Below, in pieces: positions 17,895-27,301 of a stretch of 64,000 nt of DNA. The stretch covers positions 992,001-1,056,000 of the forward strand of contig CP179212.1 in the NCBI GenBank assembly GCA_051201675.1. The letters run 5' to 3'. This DNA is from HTCC2207 sp002685195. Its GTDB lineage: Bacteria; Pseudomonadota; Gammaproteobacteria; Pseudomonadales; Porticoccaceae. Every line of letters begins with the position of its first letter. Position 1 is the first letter of the stretch. The notes under the pieces are model-generated. The model saw nothing but the letters and a program-made list of their open reading frames with translations, did no database searches and was not told the DNA's origin. The position numbers and the translations under genes were made by a program.

Positions 17895-19112
17895 ATGGAT
17901 TTAGGTATTAGTGACAAGGTTAAACCGATTCTTGAGGAAGTTAAGAATTTTATTGATGTAGAAATTCTTCCACTAGAAATGGAGTACCACAACGAAGTTG
18001 GTACAGGGGACCGTTGGACATTTACTGATCGGCAAACTGAGATTCTTGAGAGCTTAAAAAGCAAGGCTAAGTCTCGAAACCTTTGGAACTTTTTTCTAAC
18101 CCATTGGGAAGGGGGCTATGGCCTCAATACTGTGGAATATGCCTATATTGCCGAAGAGACTGGACGTTCATTTTTAGCGCCAGAAGTATTTAATTGTGCT
18201 GCACCTGATACTGGCAATATGGAAGTCTTAGCTCGATATTGTAATGAAGAACAAAAAACCAAGTGGTTAACACCACTTCTTAATGGTGAGATTCGCTCCG
18301 CATACGCTATGACAGAACCATCAGTAGCTTCTTCAGACGCAACGAATATCGCAATGAGTTGTGTTGAAGATGGAGATGAGTGGGTTCTAAATGGTGAAAA
18401 AATATGGATTTCCGGTGCTGGGGACCCACGTTGCAAAATCTTGATCGTCATGTGTAACACTAATCCCGGAGGCCCTCGGCATGCTCAGCACTCTCAGGTC
18501 TTAGTGCCCTTTGATACTCCAGGGGTTAAAAATTTGCGTCCTATGACTGTTATGAATGTCGATGATGCACCCCATGGACACATGCATATGCGTTTCACCG
18601 ATGTTCGTGTACCTAAAGAAAATATGATCTTAGGTGTCGGTCGCGGTTTTGAAGTGGCTCAAGGCCGACTAGGGCCGGGGCGTATTCATCATTGTATGCG
18701 CTCTATTGGTCTTGCTGAGGCTGCGCTCAAGTTGCTTTGCGAACGCGCAGTGAGCCGGGAGGCCTTTGGCCGGCCTTTAGCAAAACTTGGGGGTAACGTA
18801 GATATTATTGCAGATGCGCGTATTAATATCGAAATGACTCGATTGCTGTGCTTAAAGGCTGCTTGGTTAATGGATAATGTGGGTACGGATGCGGCTCAAC
18901 CATTCATTTCTATGATCAAAGTCGCTGCCCCTAATATGTCCTTGAAAATTATTGATGAAGCTATGCAGATGCATGGTGGTCTTGGTATTTCCTCAGACAC
19001 ACCGTTGGCTAGTTGGTATGGCGCCCAGCGTACGCTGCGTTTTGCCGATGGTCCTGATTCCGTTCATCGCATGGTTATTGGTCGTCGAGAGCTTCGTGAA
19101 TACAATAAATAA
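17895..19112 (+). CDS. Acyl-CoA dehydrogenase (ACAD10/11-like)
   Basis: 405-aa acyl-CoA dehydrogenase. It has AYAMTEPSVASSDATNIAM (FAD/substrate loop), GEKIWISGAGDPRCK, QGRLGPGRIHHCMR, REAFGRPLAKLGG, MHGGLGISSDTPLA, and the ending RFADGPDSVHRMVIGRREL typical of the ACAD10/ACAD11-like group that acts on medium/long or branched chains. GTG 17892 directly precedes ATG 17895; GAGG at 17883-17886 suits ATG better. It leads a second unit with the SDR and MDR genes. Confidence 0.9.
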   Translation: MDLGISDKVKPILEEVKNFIDVEILPLEMEYHNEVGTGDRWTFTDRQTEILESLKSKAKSRNLWNFFLTHWEGGYGLNTVEYAYIAEETGRSFLAPEVFNCAAPDTGNMEVLARYCNEEQKTKWLTPLLNGEIRSAYAMTEPSVASSDATNIAMSCVEDGDEWVLNGEKIWISGAGDPRCKILIVMCNTNPGGPRHAQHSQVLVPFDTPGVKNLRPMTVMNVDDAPHGHMHMRFTDVRVPKENMILGVGRGFEVAQGRLGPGRIHHCMRSIGLAEAALKLLCERAVSREAFGRPLAKLGGNVDIIADARINIEMTRLLCLKAAWLMDNVGTDAAQPFISMIKVAAPNMSLKIIDEAMQMHGGLGISSDTPLASWYGAQRTLRFADGPDSVHRMVIGRRELREYNK

Positions 19113-19137
19113 ACATCTAACAGAGCAAGGGTGAAGT

Positions 19138-20052
19138 ATGACAATTAGATATGACGGTCAGGTGGCGATTGTAACTGGCGCTGGCAATGGCCTTGGGCGC
19201 TCCCACGCACTAGCGTTAGCGTCACGGGGAGCAAAGGTTGTAGTCAATGACCTTGGTGGCGCAGTAGACGGGTCCGGCAGCTCAAGTGAAGCGGCTCTTG
19301 AAGTGGTTCGTACAATTGAAGCGGCAGGGGGTGAGGCGGTTGCTAATGGTGCAAACGTAGCCGACTTGAATCAGGTTGAGGCTATGGTGGCTCAAACTAT
19401 CGAAAAGTGGGGTCGAGTCGACATTTTAGTTAATAACGCAGGAATACTGCGAGACAAAAGCTTTGTCAAAATGACGATGGAAGATTTTAAATTAGTGGTG
19501 GATGTGCATTTGATCGGCTCGGCTAACTGCACCAAAGCGGTTTGGTCTCTCATGCGCGAGCAGGGTTACGGTCGTATCGTTATGACAACCTCGTCCAGTG
19601 GTATGTATGGTAACTTTGGTCAATCTAATTATGGTGCTGCCAAGATGGCAGTGGTCGGACTAATGAACACTCTAGTTCTAGAAGGTGACAAGTACGATAT
19701 CAAGGTGAATTGCCTATCGCCCACTGCGGGCACGCGTATGCTTGATGGCCTGCTGACCGACGAAATATCAGCGGTATTGACGGTAGAGGCAGTGACTACT
19801 GGTTTGTTGACCCTGTGTGATACGGATGCACCAAACCGCACAATCCTCTGTGCAGGGGCCGGTGGATACGCGCGTACTCATATTTACGAAACCGATGGTA
19901 TTTTTCTCGCTCCAGAGGATCAAACGCCAGAAAACGTCAGAGCCAATATGGAAGCAATCGAAAATACAGACAATCAAAAAATGCTTGTAGGTGGCTTTCA
20001 GCAGACAGATAAGTTTGTAGCCAAGGCCAGCGCCCACTTTAAAAACAAATAA
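19138..20052 (+). CDS. SDR, multifunctional-enzyme-type-2-like 3-hydroxyacyl-CoA dehydrogenase
   Basis: 304-aa short-chain dehydrogenase. TGAGNGLGRSHALALASRGA and VVVNDLGGAVDGSG are features of the peroxisomal MFE-2/HSD17B4 (3R)-hydroxyacyl-CoA dehydrogenase domain. NNAGILRDKSF, the catalytic Ser in MTTSSSGMYG and the YGAAK Tyr-Lys pair are also present. It likely oxidises a 3-hydroxyacyl-CoA made in the pathway of the adjacent dehydrogenases. AAGGG precedes ATG 19138; the gap from the dehydrogenase is 25 bp. No enoyl-CoA hydratase is fused or adjacent, so that step must be encoded elsewhere. Confidence 0.87.
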   Translation: MTIRYDGQVAIVTGAGNGLGRSHALALASRGAKVVVNDLGGAVDGSGSSSEAALEVVRTIEAAGGEAVANGANVADLNQVEAMVAQTIEKWGRVDILVNNAGILRDKSFVKMTMEDFKLVVDVHLIGSANCTKAVWSLMREQGYGRIVMTTSSSGMYGNFGQSNYGAAKMAVVGLMNTLVLEGDKYDIKVNCLSPTAGTRMLDGLLTDEISAVLTVEAVTTGLLTLCDTDAPNRTILCAGAGGYARTHIYETDGIFLAPEDQTPENVRANMEAIENTDNQKMLVGGFQQTDKFVAKASAHFKNK

Positions 20053-20069
20053 ATTTTCAGGATAAAATT

Positions 20070-21047
20070 ATGAAAGCATTAGTATGTAGTGACTTTGGTT
20101 CTACTCAAGACTTAACCTTAGAACAGAGAGAAGACCTAGAGCCAGGTGCCGGTGAGGTACTTATTGACGTTAAAGCCGCTGGGGTTAATTTCCCTGATAT
20201 TTTAACCGTTGAAGGTAAGTATCAATTTAAGCCTGAACTGCCGTTTATTCCTGGTACAGAAGTTTCTGGCGTTGTTACCAAGCTAGGGAAAGGTGTTACT
20301 ACCCGTAAGGTGGGGGATGAAGTGGTCGGTATGGTGCAGATCGGTGGCTTTGCCAGTCAGGTTGTTACCTCTGAATACACGACTTTTCCGAAAGGTAGCA
20401 GCATGTCATATGAGCAGGCGGCAGGTTTTGCCGTAACCTATGGAACATCTTATTATGCACTGAAGCAGAGGGCTCAATTACAACCAGGTGAGACTGTCTT
20501 AGTGTTGGGAGCAGCCGGGGGTGTTGGTATTGCGACGATCCAGATAGCCAAGGCGATGGGTGCGACTGTGATAGCAGCAGCTAGTACCGAAGAGAAGCTT
20601 GATTTTGCCTGTGAGGCTGGTGCTGATCTGCGTATCAATTATTCAACTGAAAATCTGAAAGAGAAAGTGAAGGAACTGACCAAAGGAAAGGGTGCTGATG
20701 TAGTTTATGACCCCGTTGGTGGTGATTTCTCAGAGCAGGCATTTCGCGCTATTGCATGGGACGGTCGTTTCTTAGTGATTGGTTTTGCCTCTGGCCCAAT
20801 TCCGAAGATGCCATTGAATCTGGCATTGTTAAAAAGCGCATCATTGGTAGGTGTGTTCTGGGGTGCATGGTCAGCCCGTGACCCATTGTCATCTCAGCAG
20901 AATTTTAAAGAGCTCGTGGCAATGATTGATGAAGGCAAGTTCACTCCTTTAGTGACTGAGGTGTACTCTCTCGATGATCATGGCTCCGCATTTGGCTCGA
21001 TTGCTGAACGACGGGCCAAAGGTAAAGTGATTTTGTCCATGGATTAA
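20070..21047 (+). CDS. Zinc-independent NADPH:quinone reductase-like MDR oxidoreductase
   Basis: 325-aa medium-chain dehydrogenase/reductase of the quinone oxidoreductase group. It has GroES-like AAGVNFPDILTVEGKY, PFIPGTEVSGVV, and the Rossmann motif LGAAGGVGIATIQIAKA; zinc-ligand Cys are absent. Such enzymes next to acyl-CoA degradation genes may act as enoyl-CoA or quinone reductases; the substrate is undetermined. AGGA lies 8 nt before the ATG. It is the last gene of the unit, ending at the terminator at 21077. Confidence 0.87.
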   Translation: MKALVCSDFGSTQDLTLEQREDLEPGAGEVLIDVKAAGVNFPDILTVEGKYQFKPELPFIPGTEVSGVVTKLGKGVTTRKVGDEVVGMVQIGGFASQVVTSEYTTFPKGSSMSYEQAAGFAVTYGTSYYALKQRAQLQPGETVLVLGAAGGVGIATIQIAKAMGATVIAAASTEEKLDFACEAGADLRINYSTENLKEKVKELTKGKGADVVYDPVGGDFSEQAFRAIAWDGRFLVIGFASGPIPKMPLNLALLKSASLVGVFWGAWSARDPLSSQQNFKELVAMIDEGKFTPLVTEVYSLDDHGSAFGSIAERRAKGKVILSMD

Positions 21048-21076
21048 TGGTTATAGCGTAGTCTGAATATTAAAAG

Positions 21077-21097
21077 CCCGCGAAAGCGGGTTTTTTT
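21077..21097 (+). terminator. Rho-independent terminator
   Basis: CCCGC-GAAA-GCGGG stem-loop with a stable GNRA tetraloop followed by seven T, 29 bp after the MDR stop codon. Confidence 0.93.
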
Positions 21098-21198
21098 ATG
21101 GGGTTAATCGAGCTTTTGGGATAATTACGGTTGCATCTATTATGTTTTAACCCTATCTTTTAATCTGAATCTATAGACTTAGGTCAAGGACAAAATAA

Positions 21199-21513
21199 AT
21201 GATTTATTCAACTACGGAAACAATTCCTGGACGAGAAATTCGAGAGAGTGTAGGTGTTGTTACCGGGAATGTGGTTCAGGCAAAACATATTGGCCGTGAC
21301 ATTATGGCTGGTTTAAAGAGTATCGTTGGTGGCGAAATACGTGGATATACTGAAATGCTAAATGAGGCCAGAGATATTGCTATTGGGCGACTAGTAGAGA
21401 ACGCCAAGCAGAAGAACGCAGATGCCGTAGTTGGTATACGTTTTACCACCAGCTCTATCATGGATGGTTCTTCAGAGATCTTAGTGTTTGGCACTGCGGT
21501 CAAACTTAGATAG
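21199..21513 (+). CDS. ybjQ: YbjQ family (UPF0145) protein
   Basis: 104-aa protein of the YbjQ/DUF74 family: TETIPGREI, GVVTGNVVQAKHIGRDI, LVENAKQKNADAVVGIRF. The family forms small oligomeric proteins of unknown molecular function. The ATG is preceded by AAGGA. It is a single gene flanked by a terminator upstream and the convergent metH 3' end. Confidence 0.9.
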   Translation: MIYSTTETIPGREIRESVGVVTGNVVQAKHIGRDIMAGLKSIVGGEIRGYTEMLNEARDIAIGRLVENAKQKNADAVVGIRFTTSSIMDGSSEILVFGTAVKLR

Positions 21514-21565
21514 TTGAATAACCAGGATTTTAGAGCCTGATCCATCCAACTATGCAAGCAACAGC

Positions 21566-21958
21566 CTAGTACCCGAGCACGGGGGCAAGCCATGTTTCAT
21601 TTTCGTCAATACTCTCCTCTCTTGCATTGGCGTATTCTTCGATCTGATCTTTGTCTATCCTGCCGAGGGTAAAGTAACGAGATTGAGGGTGAGAAAAATA
21701 GAAGCCACTGACACTTGCAGTCGGCCACATGGCCAGAGATTCAGTAAGTGTCACGTCGATCGTTTCTTCAGCATTTAGTAGCTCCCAGATCACTAATTTG
21801 AGGCGGTGATCAGGGCATGAAGGATATCCCGGAGCCGGACGAATACCTTGATATTTTTCTCTAATAAGAGCTTCGTTATCCAAGGCCTCGTCTGCCTGCA
21901 TAACCCCAGAGTTCGCAACGTACCTTTTTATGGGCCCACTCTGCAAAAGCCTCCGCAA
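21566..21958 (-). pseudogene. Detached C-terminal part of metH (after frameshift)
   Basis: This frame encodes NEALIREKYQGIRPAPGYP, MWPTASVSGFYFSHPQSRYF and ends WLAPVLGY, the final ~120 residues of the MetH activation domain, including the AdoMet-binding RxxPGYP segment. It is in a different frame from the 1118-codon metH frame. The real similarity starts at DEALDNEALI (about 21892); the upstream codons to the ATG at 21958 are out-of-frame metH sequence. It is therefore a fragment of metH, not an independent gene. Confidence 0.85.
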
Positions 21959-24900
21959 AACGGTCTGCTAGGGCTTTTAATATAATCGCATTGTAGTCAT
22001 CGTGATCAGCTTCAAAGCGCCTGATGTGCTCATCAATACCGTGTCCAGCAGTTACTGCAAATGCGCCGAGGTAGTCATCTCTTTCATCGATAAAGTCAGC
22101 TAGTGAGTGCGACGCCAAATCTTCGCGAGATTTTTGTTGTCTAAGACAGTGCAACAATACCACTTGGTTGTTGTCATCGGATTCTAATGCGATGGCATCC
22201 CCCAGTGAGCGCGCAGGAAATAGTCCTATGACCCCTTTTGGCGCTAACCATTTTTCATCCATTAGTTGCTTTAGTAGCGTCTGCGTATCGTTCCATAGTT
22301 TGCGAGCCTCAGGCCCTTTTGTCGGATCAGAAAGTAGATCTGGAAACCGTCCACTAAATTCCCAGGCATTAAAATAGGGCATCCAGTCAATAAATTCATG
22401 GAGTTCTTCAAGTGATGGTGAGAGTTCTGTTATGCCAAGCTTTAACGGTGTAGGCGCCTTTCGTTTCATATCAACACGGGCTTTTCGCACCATGGCTTGG
22501 GGAAATGGTCTCAGGGGTGATTTTGCTCTTGCAGCGTACGCTTCACGCTTGTTTGCGTGCGCCGAAGAAAGTTCTTTCGCGAAAACACTCGGTTCACGCA
22601 TTAGTCGCTGCGCGACACCAACCGCTCTGGAAGCATCTTTAACATAGACTACAGTTCCATCGTAATTAGGGTCTATTTTAACTGAAGTGTGAGCAGGGCT
22701 GGTTGTAGCCCCTCCGATAAGTAGGGGGCGTGAGTCTCCCCGTCGCTCCATTTCTTTTGCCACCCCAACCATCTCGTCTAGAGAGGGGGTAATTAGTCCA
22801 GATAAGCCGATTAGATCGCAATTTTCATTGTCAGCCACCTCTAATATTTTGGCTGTGGGTACCATAACGCCAAGGTCAATGACTTCGAAGTTATTGCATT
22901 GCAGTACCACGCCTACGATGTTTTTCCCGATATCGTGGACATCACCTTTAACCGTCGCAAGAACAATTTTTCCGTTGGTCTGCATGGTTGCGCCGTCTTT
23001 TTCTTCTTCAATAAACGGCACCAGATAGGCTACCGCTTTTTTCATTACTCGTGCGGATTTAACCACTTGCGGGAGAAACATTTTTCCGGCGCCAAAAAGA
23101 TCACCAACACGATTCATACCATCCATCAGAGAACCTTCGATGACATCTAGCGGTTTTTCAGCGGCAAGCCTAGCCTCTTCAACATCTTCTAAAACATAGG
23201 TATCTACACCACTAACCAGGGAATGAGTTAATCGGTCTGTAATTGGAAGGCCACGCCAATCTTGATCTACCATACTTGTAGACATGGTTTTATTATCCGC
23301 ATACTGGGGTGCAAGATGTAATAATTGTTCTGTGGCACCGGATGTGCGATTGAGAATCACATCCTCGACAGCATCTCGAAGTTTTTCAGGTAATTCATCA
23401 TAAATAGCGAGCTGGCCGGCGTTAACAATAGCCATTGTGAGGCCACTTCGAATGGCGTGGTAAAGAAAAACCGAATGCATTGCTTCTCGCAACGGATTAT
23501 TGCCACGAAAGCTAAAGGACACATTAGATAAGCCACCAGATAGGGCAGCGCCTGGGCAATTCTTTTTTATCTCAGCACAGGACTCAATAAATGATAGGGC
23601 GTATTCATTATGTTCTTCGATCCCTGTGGCAACAGCAAAAATATTGGGATCAAAAATAATGTCATAGGGATCCATCCCGACTACATCGGTGAGGAGCGAG
23701 TACGCACGCCGACAAATTTCGACTTTTCTTTCTAGGGTATCCGCTTGTCCTTTTTCATCAAAAGCCATAACGACAACGGCCGCACCATAGCGTTTAACTA
23801 ACTTTGCTTGCTCGATAAACTGCTCCTCGCCTTCTTTCATCGAGATAGAGTTGACTACACCTTTGCCCTGAATACATTTTAGACCCGCTTCGATAATTGA
23901 CCACTTACTAGAGTCAATCATGATAGGAACTCGCGCTATATCAGGTTCACCGGCAATCAGGTTGAGAAACTTAATCATTACTGATTCTGAATCGAGCATA
24001 CCCTCATCCATGTTGATATCTATGATCTGGGCTCCGTTTTCCACCTGTTGCCGAGCAACTTGAATGGCAGATTCATAATCCTCGGCTTCGATTAATTTCC
24101 TAAAAACTGCAGATCCAGTAACGTTTGTTCGTTCACCAATATTGACGAACAAACTATTTGAATCAATAGTTAAGGGTTCTAAGCCACTCAAAAGTAGCGC
24201 TTTAGATTTGACCGCGCGCTGTCGCGGAGGAAGCTCAGAAACAACAGTTTTAATTTGGTTGATATGGGTGGGGGTGGTGCCACAACAGCCACCCACAATG
24301 TTAAACAGGCCTTCTTCACCAAACTCTCGTATGATCTCGGCCATCTCAGCGGCAGATTGATCATACTCACCAAACTGATTGGGTAGTCCAGCATTGGGAT
24401 GAACGCTCACATAACACTCAGATATCTGTGACAGCGTTTGCAGGTACGGACGCAGTTCAGTTGCTCCAAGAGCACAATTTAGTCCAATGGAAATTGGGTT
24501 AGCATGACGAACAGAATGCCAAAAAGCCTCGGTAGTTTGTCCTGACAGGGTACGGCCAGATGCATCGGTAATCGTCCCTGAAATCATAATCGGAATATCA
24601 ATGCCACGTTCATTCGCGACAGAGTCGATTGCAAAAAGTGCAGCCTTGGCGTTAAGCGTATCAAATATGGTTTCCACCATAATTAAATCAACCCCACCAT
24701 CGATCAAAGCGCCCGTCGCCTCGCTATAGGTAGCGACAAGCTGATCAAAGTTGATGTTTCTAAAGGATGGGTCTTCCACATCTGGGCTTAGTGAGCAAGT
24801 CCGGTTGGTAGGTCCAAGAATGCCAGCTACAAAAGTTTCTTGTTGGCCTGAGGCCTTAAAGTGATCGATGGATTCTCGAGCGATTTTAGCGGCAGCATAG

Positions 24901-25232
24901 TTTAATTCATAGACCACATCCTCAAGACCGTAGTCTGCCATTGAAGGTGCATTAGCATTGAAAGTATTGGTTTCAATAATGTTTGCGCCCGCAGCCAAGT
25001 ACTGTTGATGAATGCTTGAGATAATCTGGGGTTGAGTAAGGGTTAGTAGATCATTATTGCCCTTTAGATCACTCGGCCAGTCGGCAAAACGCTCCCCTCT
25101 ATAGTCATTCTCCTGTAAATCGTACTGTTGAATCATCGTCCCCATTGCGCCATCCAAGAGGGCAATTTTATGATCTAGCAATTCACCCAGCTTCTTGCGG
25201 ACTGAGTCTTCAGGGTTGATTGAACGAATCAT
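21876..25232 (-). CDS. metH: Cobalamin-dependent methionine synthase MetH (frameshifted near 3' end)
   Basis: Transfers methyl from methyltetrahydrofolate via cobalamin to homocysteine. Domains seen: homocysteine/zinc domain (about 20-330, GLNCALGA and GGCCGTTP zinc Cys), pterin domain (about 355-620), cap and B12 domain (DVHDIGKNIVG with cobalt-ligand H766), and part of the activation domain. The frame ends prematurely after RCELWGYAG. The remaining activation domain continues in another frame to 21566; rejoined, the protein would be about 1220 aa like E. coli MetH (1227). At 21893-21900 GCAG occurs twice in tandem, so a 4-bp duplication or a 1-bp insertion explains the shift; a sequencing error is possible. 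The ATG overlaps the metF stop (ATGA). Confidence 0.93.
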   Translation of the reverse strand: MIRSINPEDSVRKKLGELLDHKIALLDGAMGTMIQQYDLQENDYRGERFADWPSDLKGNNDLLTLTQPQIISSIHQQYLAAGANIIETNTFNANAPSMADYGLEDVVYELNYAAAKIARESIDHFKASGQQETFVAGILGPTNRTCSLSPDVEDPSFRNINFDQLVATYSEATGALIDGGVDLIMVETIFDTLNAKAALFAIDSVANERGIDIPIMISGTITDASGRTLSGQTTEAFWHSVRHANPISIGLNCALGATELRPYLQTLSQISECYVSVHPNAGLPNQFGEYDQSAAEMAEIIREFGEEGLFNIVGGCCGTTPTHINQIKTVVSELPPRQRAVKSKALLLSGLEPLTIDSNSLFVNIGERTNVTGSAVFRKLIEAEDYESAIQVARQQVENGAQIIDINMDEGMLDSESVMIKFLNLIAGEPDIARVPIMIDSSKWSIIEAGLKCIQGKGVVNSISMKEGEEQFIEQAKLVKRYGAAVVVMAFDEKGQADTLERKVEICRRAYSLLTDVVGMDPYDIIFDPNIFAVATGIEEHNEYALSFIESCAEIKKNCPGAALSGGLSNVSFSFRGNNPLREAMHSVFLYHAIRSGLTMAIVNAGQLAIYDELPEKLRDAVEDVILNRTSGATEQLLHLAPQYADNKTMSTSMVDQDWRGLPITDRLTHSLVSGVDTYVLEDVEEARLAAEKPLDVIEGSLMDGMNRVGDLFGAGKMFLPQVVKSARVMKKAVAYLVPFIEEEKDGATMQTNGKIVLATVKGDVHDIGKNIVGVVLQCNNFEVIDLGVMVPTAKILEVADNENCDLIGLSGLITPSLDEMVGVAKEMERRGDSRPLLIGGATTSPAHTSVKIDPNYDGTVVYVKDASRAVGVAQRLMREPSVFAKELSSAHANKREAYAARAKSPLRPFPQAMVRKARVDMKRKAPTPLKLGITELSPSLEELHEFIDWMPYFNAWEFSGRFPDLLSDPTKGPEARKLWNDTQTLLKQLMDEKWLAPKGVIGLFPARSLGDAIALESDDNNQVVLLHCLRQQKSREDLASHSLADFIDERDDYLGAFAVTAGHGIDEHIRRFEADHDDYNAIILKALADRFAEAFAEWAHKKVRCELWGYAGRRGLG

Positions 25233-26170
25233 GCAGCAGCCTCTACAGTAGTATTCTCATTGGTGAGAGCTCTGCGAACTCCCAAAGCATGGCAAACCGC
25301 GTAGCAAAGTTCCGCACGATTCAATGTATAGAAATGAAAATCATTAACCCCCTCAGCTTGCAGCGCTATTACTTGCTCGATGGCGATATTTGCGGCGATT
25401 AATTGACGGGTTTCCGGTTCGGCATCTAGACCAGCGAAAGCTGTCTCTAGCCATTTTGGTAGAGCAATACTGCTAGCCTTTGAGAAGCGTTGTAGAGTGG
25501 CAAAATTAGTGACCGGTAGTATGCCTGGAATTATTGGGTTATCGATTCCCATGCGCACTGCGGCATCACGAAACCGTAGGTAGCTTTCAGTGTTAAAAAA
25601 GTACTGAGTTATTGCCTTACTCGCTCCAGCATCAAATTTTCGCTTTAAATTTTGCAGATCAAAATGTGGACTTGGGGCGTCCGGATGGGTTTCCGGATAG
25701 GCAGCAACATAAATGTCAAAATCATGCTGCGCAGCCAAGCCCTCGACTAATTGCTCTGCGTAAGGAAATCCACCTTCAGTGGGCACATAAGCTGCTCCAG
25801 CGCCACCTTGAGGATCTCCTCTCAACGCCATAATCTTTCGTATGCCTAGTTCGTAGTATTCATCTGCGATGGAGGCTATATCTTCTTTTAGCGCGCCAAC
25901 ACATGTTAGGTGTGGCATTGCGTCAACAGTACCGCGTGCTTGAATAGACGCGATAGCATCAAAGGTGCGCTCGCGAGTTGATCCGTCTGCGCCATAAGTA
26001 ACCGATATGAACTCAGGGTTCAAAGACTCTAGCTTCTCAATACTCCTCCGAATCGTTTTTTCCATTGATTCGGTGTTAGCAGGAAAAAACTCAAAGCTAA
26101 CCTTTGGTGTCATTGAGTTCGTTATATTTGTGTAGATTCTATCGCGTAATTCATGGGCTCCAAGTGCCAC
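25229..26170 (-). CDS. metF: Methylenetetrahydrofolate reductase MetF
   Basis: Flavoenzyme that makes 5-methyl-tetrahydrofolate, the methyl donor for MetH. It has SFEFFPANTESMEKT with the active-site Glu, VTYGADGSTRERT, HLTCVG, ALRGDPQGG, and the YPETHPDAP and ITQYFFN blocks. It has 313 aa counted from a GTG at 26170 preceded by AAGGAG at 6 nt. The stop overlaps the metH start by 4 bp, so production of the two enzymes is coupled. It lies 24 bp behind the regulator gene. Confidence 0.95.
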   Translation of the reverse strand: MALGAHELRDRIYTNITNSMTPKVSFEFFPANTESMEKTIRRSIEKLESLNPEFISVTYGADGSTRERTFDAIASIQARGTVDAMPHLTCVGALKEDIASIADEYYELGIRKIMALRGDPQGGAGAAYVPTEGGFPYAEQLVEGLAAQHDFDIYVAAYPETHPDAPSPHFDLQNLKRKFDAGASKAITQYFFNTESYLRFRDAAVRMGIDNPIIPGILPVTNFATLQRFSKASSIALPKWLETAFAGLDAEPETRQLIAANIAIEQVIALQAEGVNDFHFYTLNRAELCYAVCHALGVRRALTNENTTVEAAA

Positions 26171-26194
26171 GTCGTGCTCCTTAATTTTATCTTG

Positions 26195-27124
26195 TTAGTA
26201 AAGTTTGTTGGCTATCAGTAATACAATATTTGCCTGCTTACCTGGCAGATCAGTTTGCGATGCTGGATCAAGGCCAGCATTGCGGCACCACGCTTTAATT
26301 GTGTTTGGTGAAATACCTAGTTCGATATTCTGGCTACTTTTTGCCGCTGTGAAGGCGACAATCATTAACCGGCCACCTGGCGCTAAAACACGAGAAGCTT
26401 CCTCAATAACAGCCGCGGGTTGCTCTGCAAAGTAGAGCACCTGATCGATGGTTACAGTATCAAAGTGATCATTAGGAAAGCGCATTTGATACATGTCATC
26501 TTGTCGTATGGTGCAGTGACCTAAACCCTGCTGCTGGAGCTTAGTACGCGCCACACTGGCCATTTTTTTCGAAATATCAACTCCGATACCGGTTCGGCAC
26601 AGAGGCCCTAAAATCTCCAACATTCTTCCTGTACCAGTGGCTACGTCTAATAGGGTGCCTACAGGCTCATCCTCCATGGCAACTACAACTGCTGAGGAGA
26701 ACGACTTAGGGTTTCCGTGTAGTTTGTGTAAACGTGTCCAGTCCGGCGCATCTTCTTCTATGTATCCGACGTTTAGTTTTTCTCGTTCTTTCATGATGGC
26801 CTGCAGGCGATGGCGGTCACTTTCTATTTTCGCATCATCTGCTGGGATATAACTTACAAGAGTAGAGATCAGATCAAAACCAAGACCTACAGTGGGAACT
26901 CTATAATAAACATGATGTTGCTCCCTGAACCGCTCTAAAATATTGGCGTCACAGAGCACTTTTAGATGCCGGGAAACTCTTGGTTGGCTTTGCTCCAGTG
27001 TAAGAGCGATCTCATTTACACTTAGCTCACCAGCTTGTAAAAGATATACAAGGCGAATACGCGTCAAATCAGCTAAAGCTTTGATGGTTGCAAGAACGGT
27101 GTCGAGTTGGCCTTGATTCTTCAT
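26195..27124 (-). CDS. ArsR-type regulator fused to SAM-dependent methyltransferase domain (SahR-like)
   Basis: 309 aa. Residues 1-95 form a winged helix of the ArsR family (LADLTRIRLVYLLQAGELSV, QSQPRVSRHLKVLCDANI). Residues about 150-309 form a class I methyltransferase fold with motif I LLDVATGTGR (158-167) and VDISKKM. ArsR-family SahR regulators control methionine-cycle genes in response to S-adenosylhomocysteine in proteobacteria. Its position ahead of metF-metH and the palindromes over its own promoter fit such an autoregulated role (inference). The methyltransferase domain may be a SAM/SAH sensor rather than an enzyme. Confidence 0.85.
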   Translation of the reverse strand: MKNQGQLDTVLATIKALADLTRIRLVYLLQAGELSVNEIALTLEQSQPRVSRHLKVLCDANILERFREQHHVYYRVPTVGLGFDLISTLVSYIPADDAKIESDRHRLQAIMKEREKLNVGYIEEDAPDWTRLHKLHGNPKSFSSAVVVAMEDEPVGTLLDVATGTGRMLEILGPLCRTGIGVDISKKMASVARTKLQQQGLGHCTIRQDDMYQMRFPNDHFDTVTIDQVLYFAEQPAAVIEEASRVLAPGGRLMIVAFTAAKSSQNIELGISPNTIKAWCRNAGLDPASQTDLPGKQANIVLLIANKLY

Positions 27125-27130
27125 GACTCT

Positions 27131-27182
27131 TTATATCAAAATATTTTAATATAAGGATATCGTTATATTTATAATCTGTCAA
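27131..27182 (-). promoter_or_regulatory. Promoter with two overlapping palindromic operators for the regulator-metF-metH operon
   Basis: On the minus strand TTGACA (27177-27182) and TATCCT (27154-27159) are spaced 17 bp. Downstream of and overlapping the -10 is a 24-bp palindrome (27131-27154) with arms TTATAT/ATATAA around AAAATATTTT and only one mismatched pair. A second 16-bp palindrome centred on GATATC (27151-27166, arms ATAA/TTAT, one mismatch) overlaps the -10 itself. Both are well placed for dimeric winged-helix repressor binding. Confidence 0.7.
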
Positions 27183-27301
27183 TAAGGCAAAAGGACATTC
27201 ATCAGAAACCCAGTAGGGGAGAAACATAGTTCATCGTTCAGATGGTAAGACGGAGGTATCTAAGGTGTAGTCAAAATTAGAGAGCAGTTGAATTGACGTC
27301 C

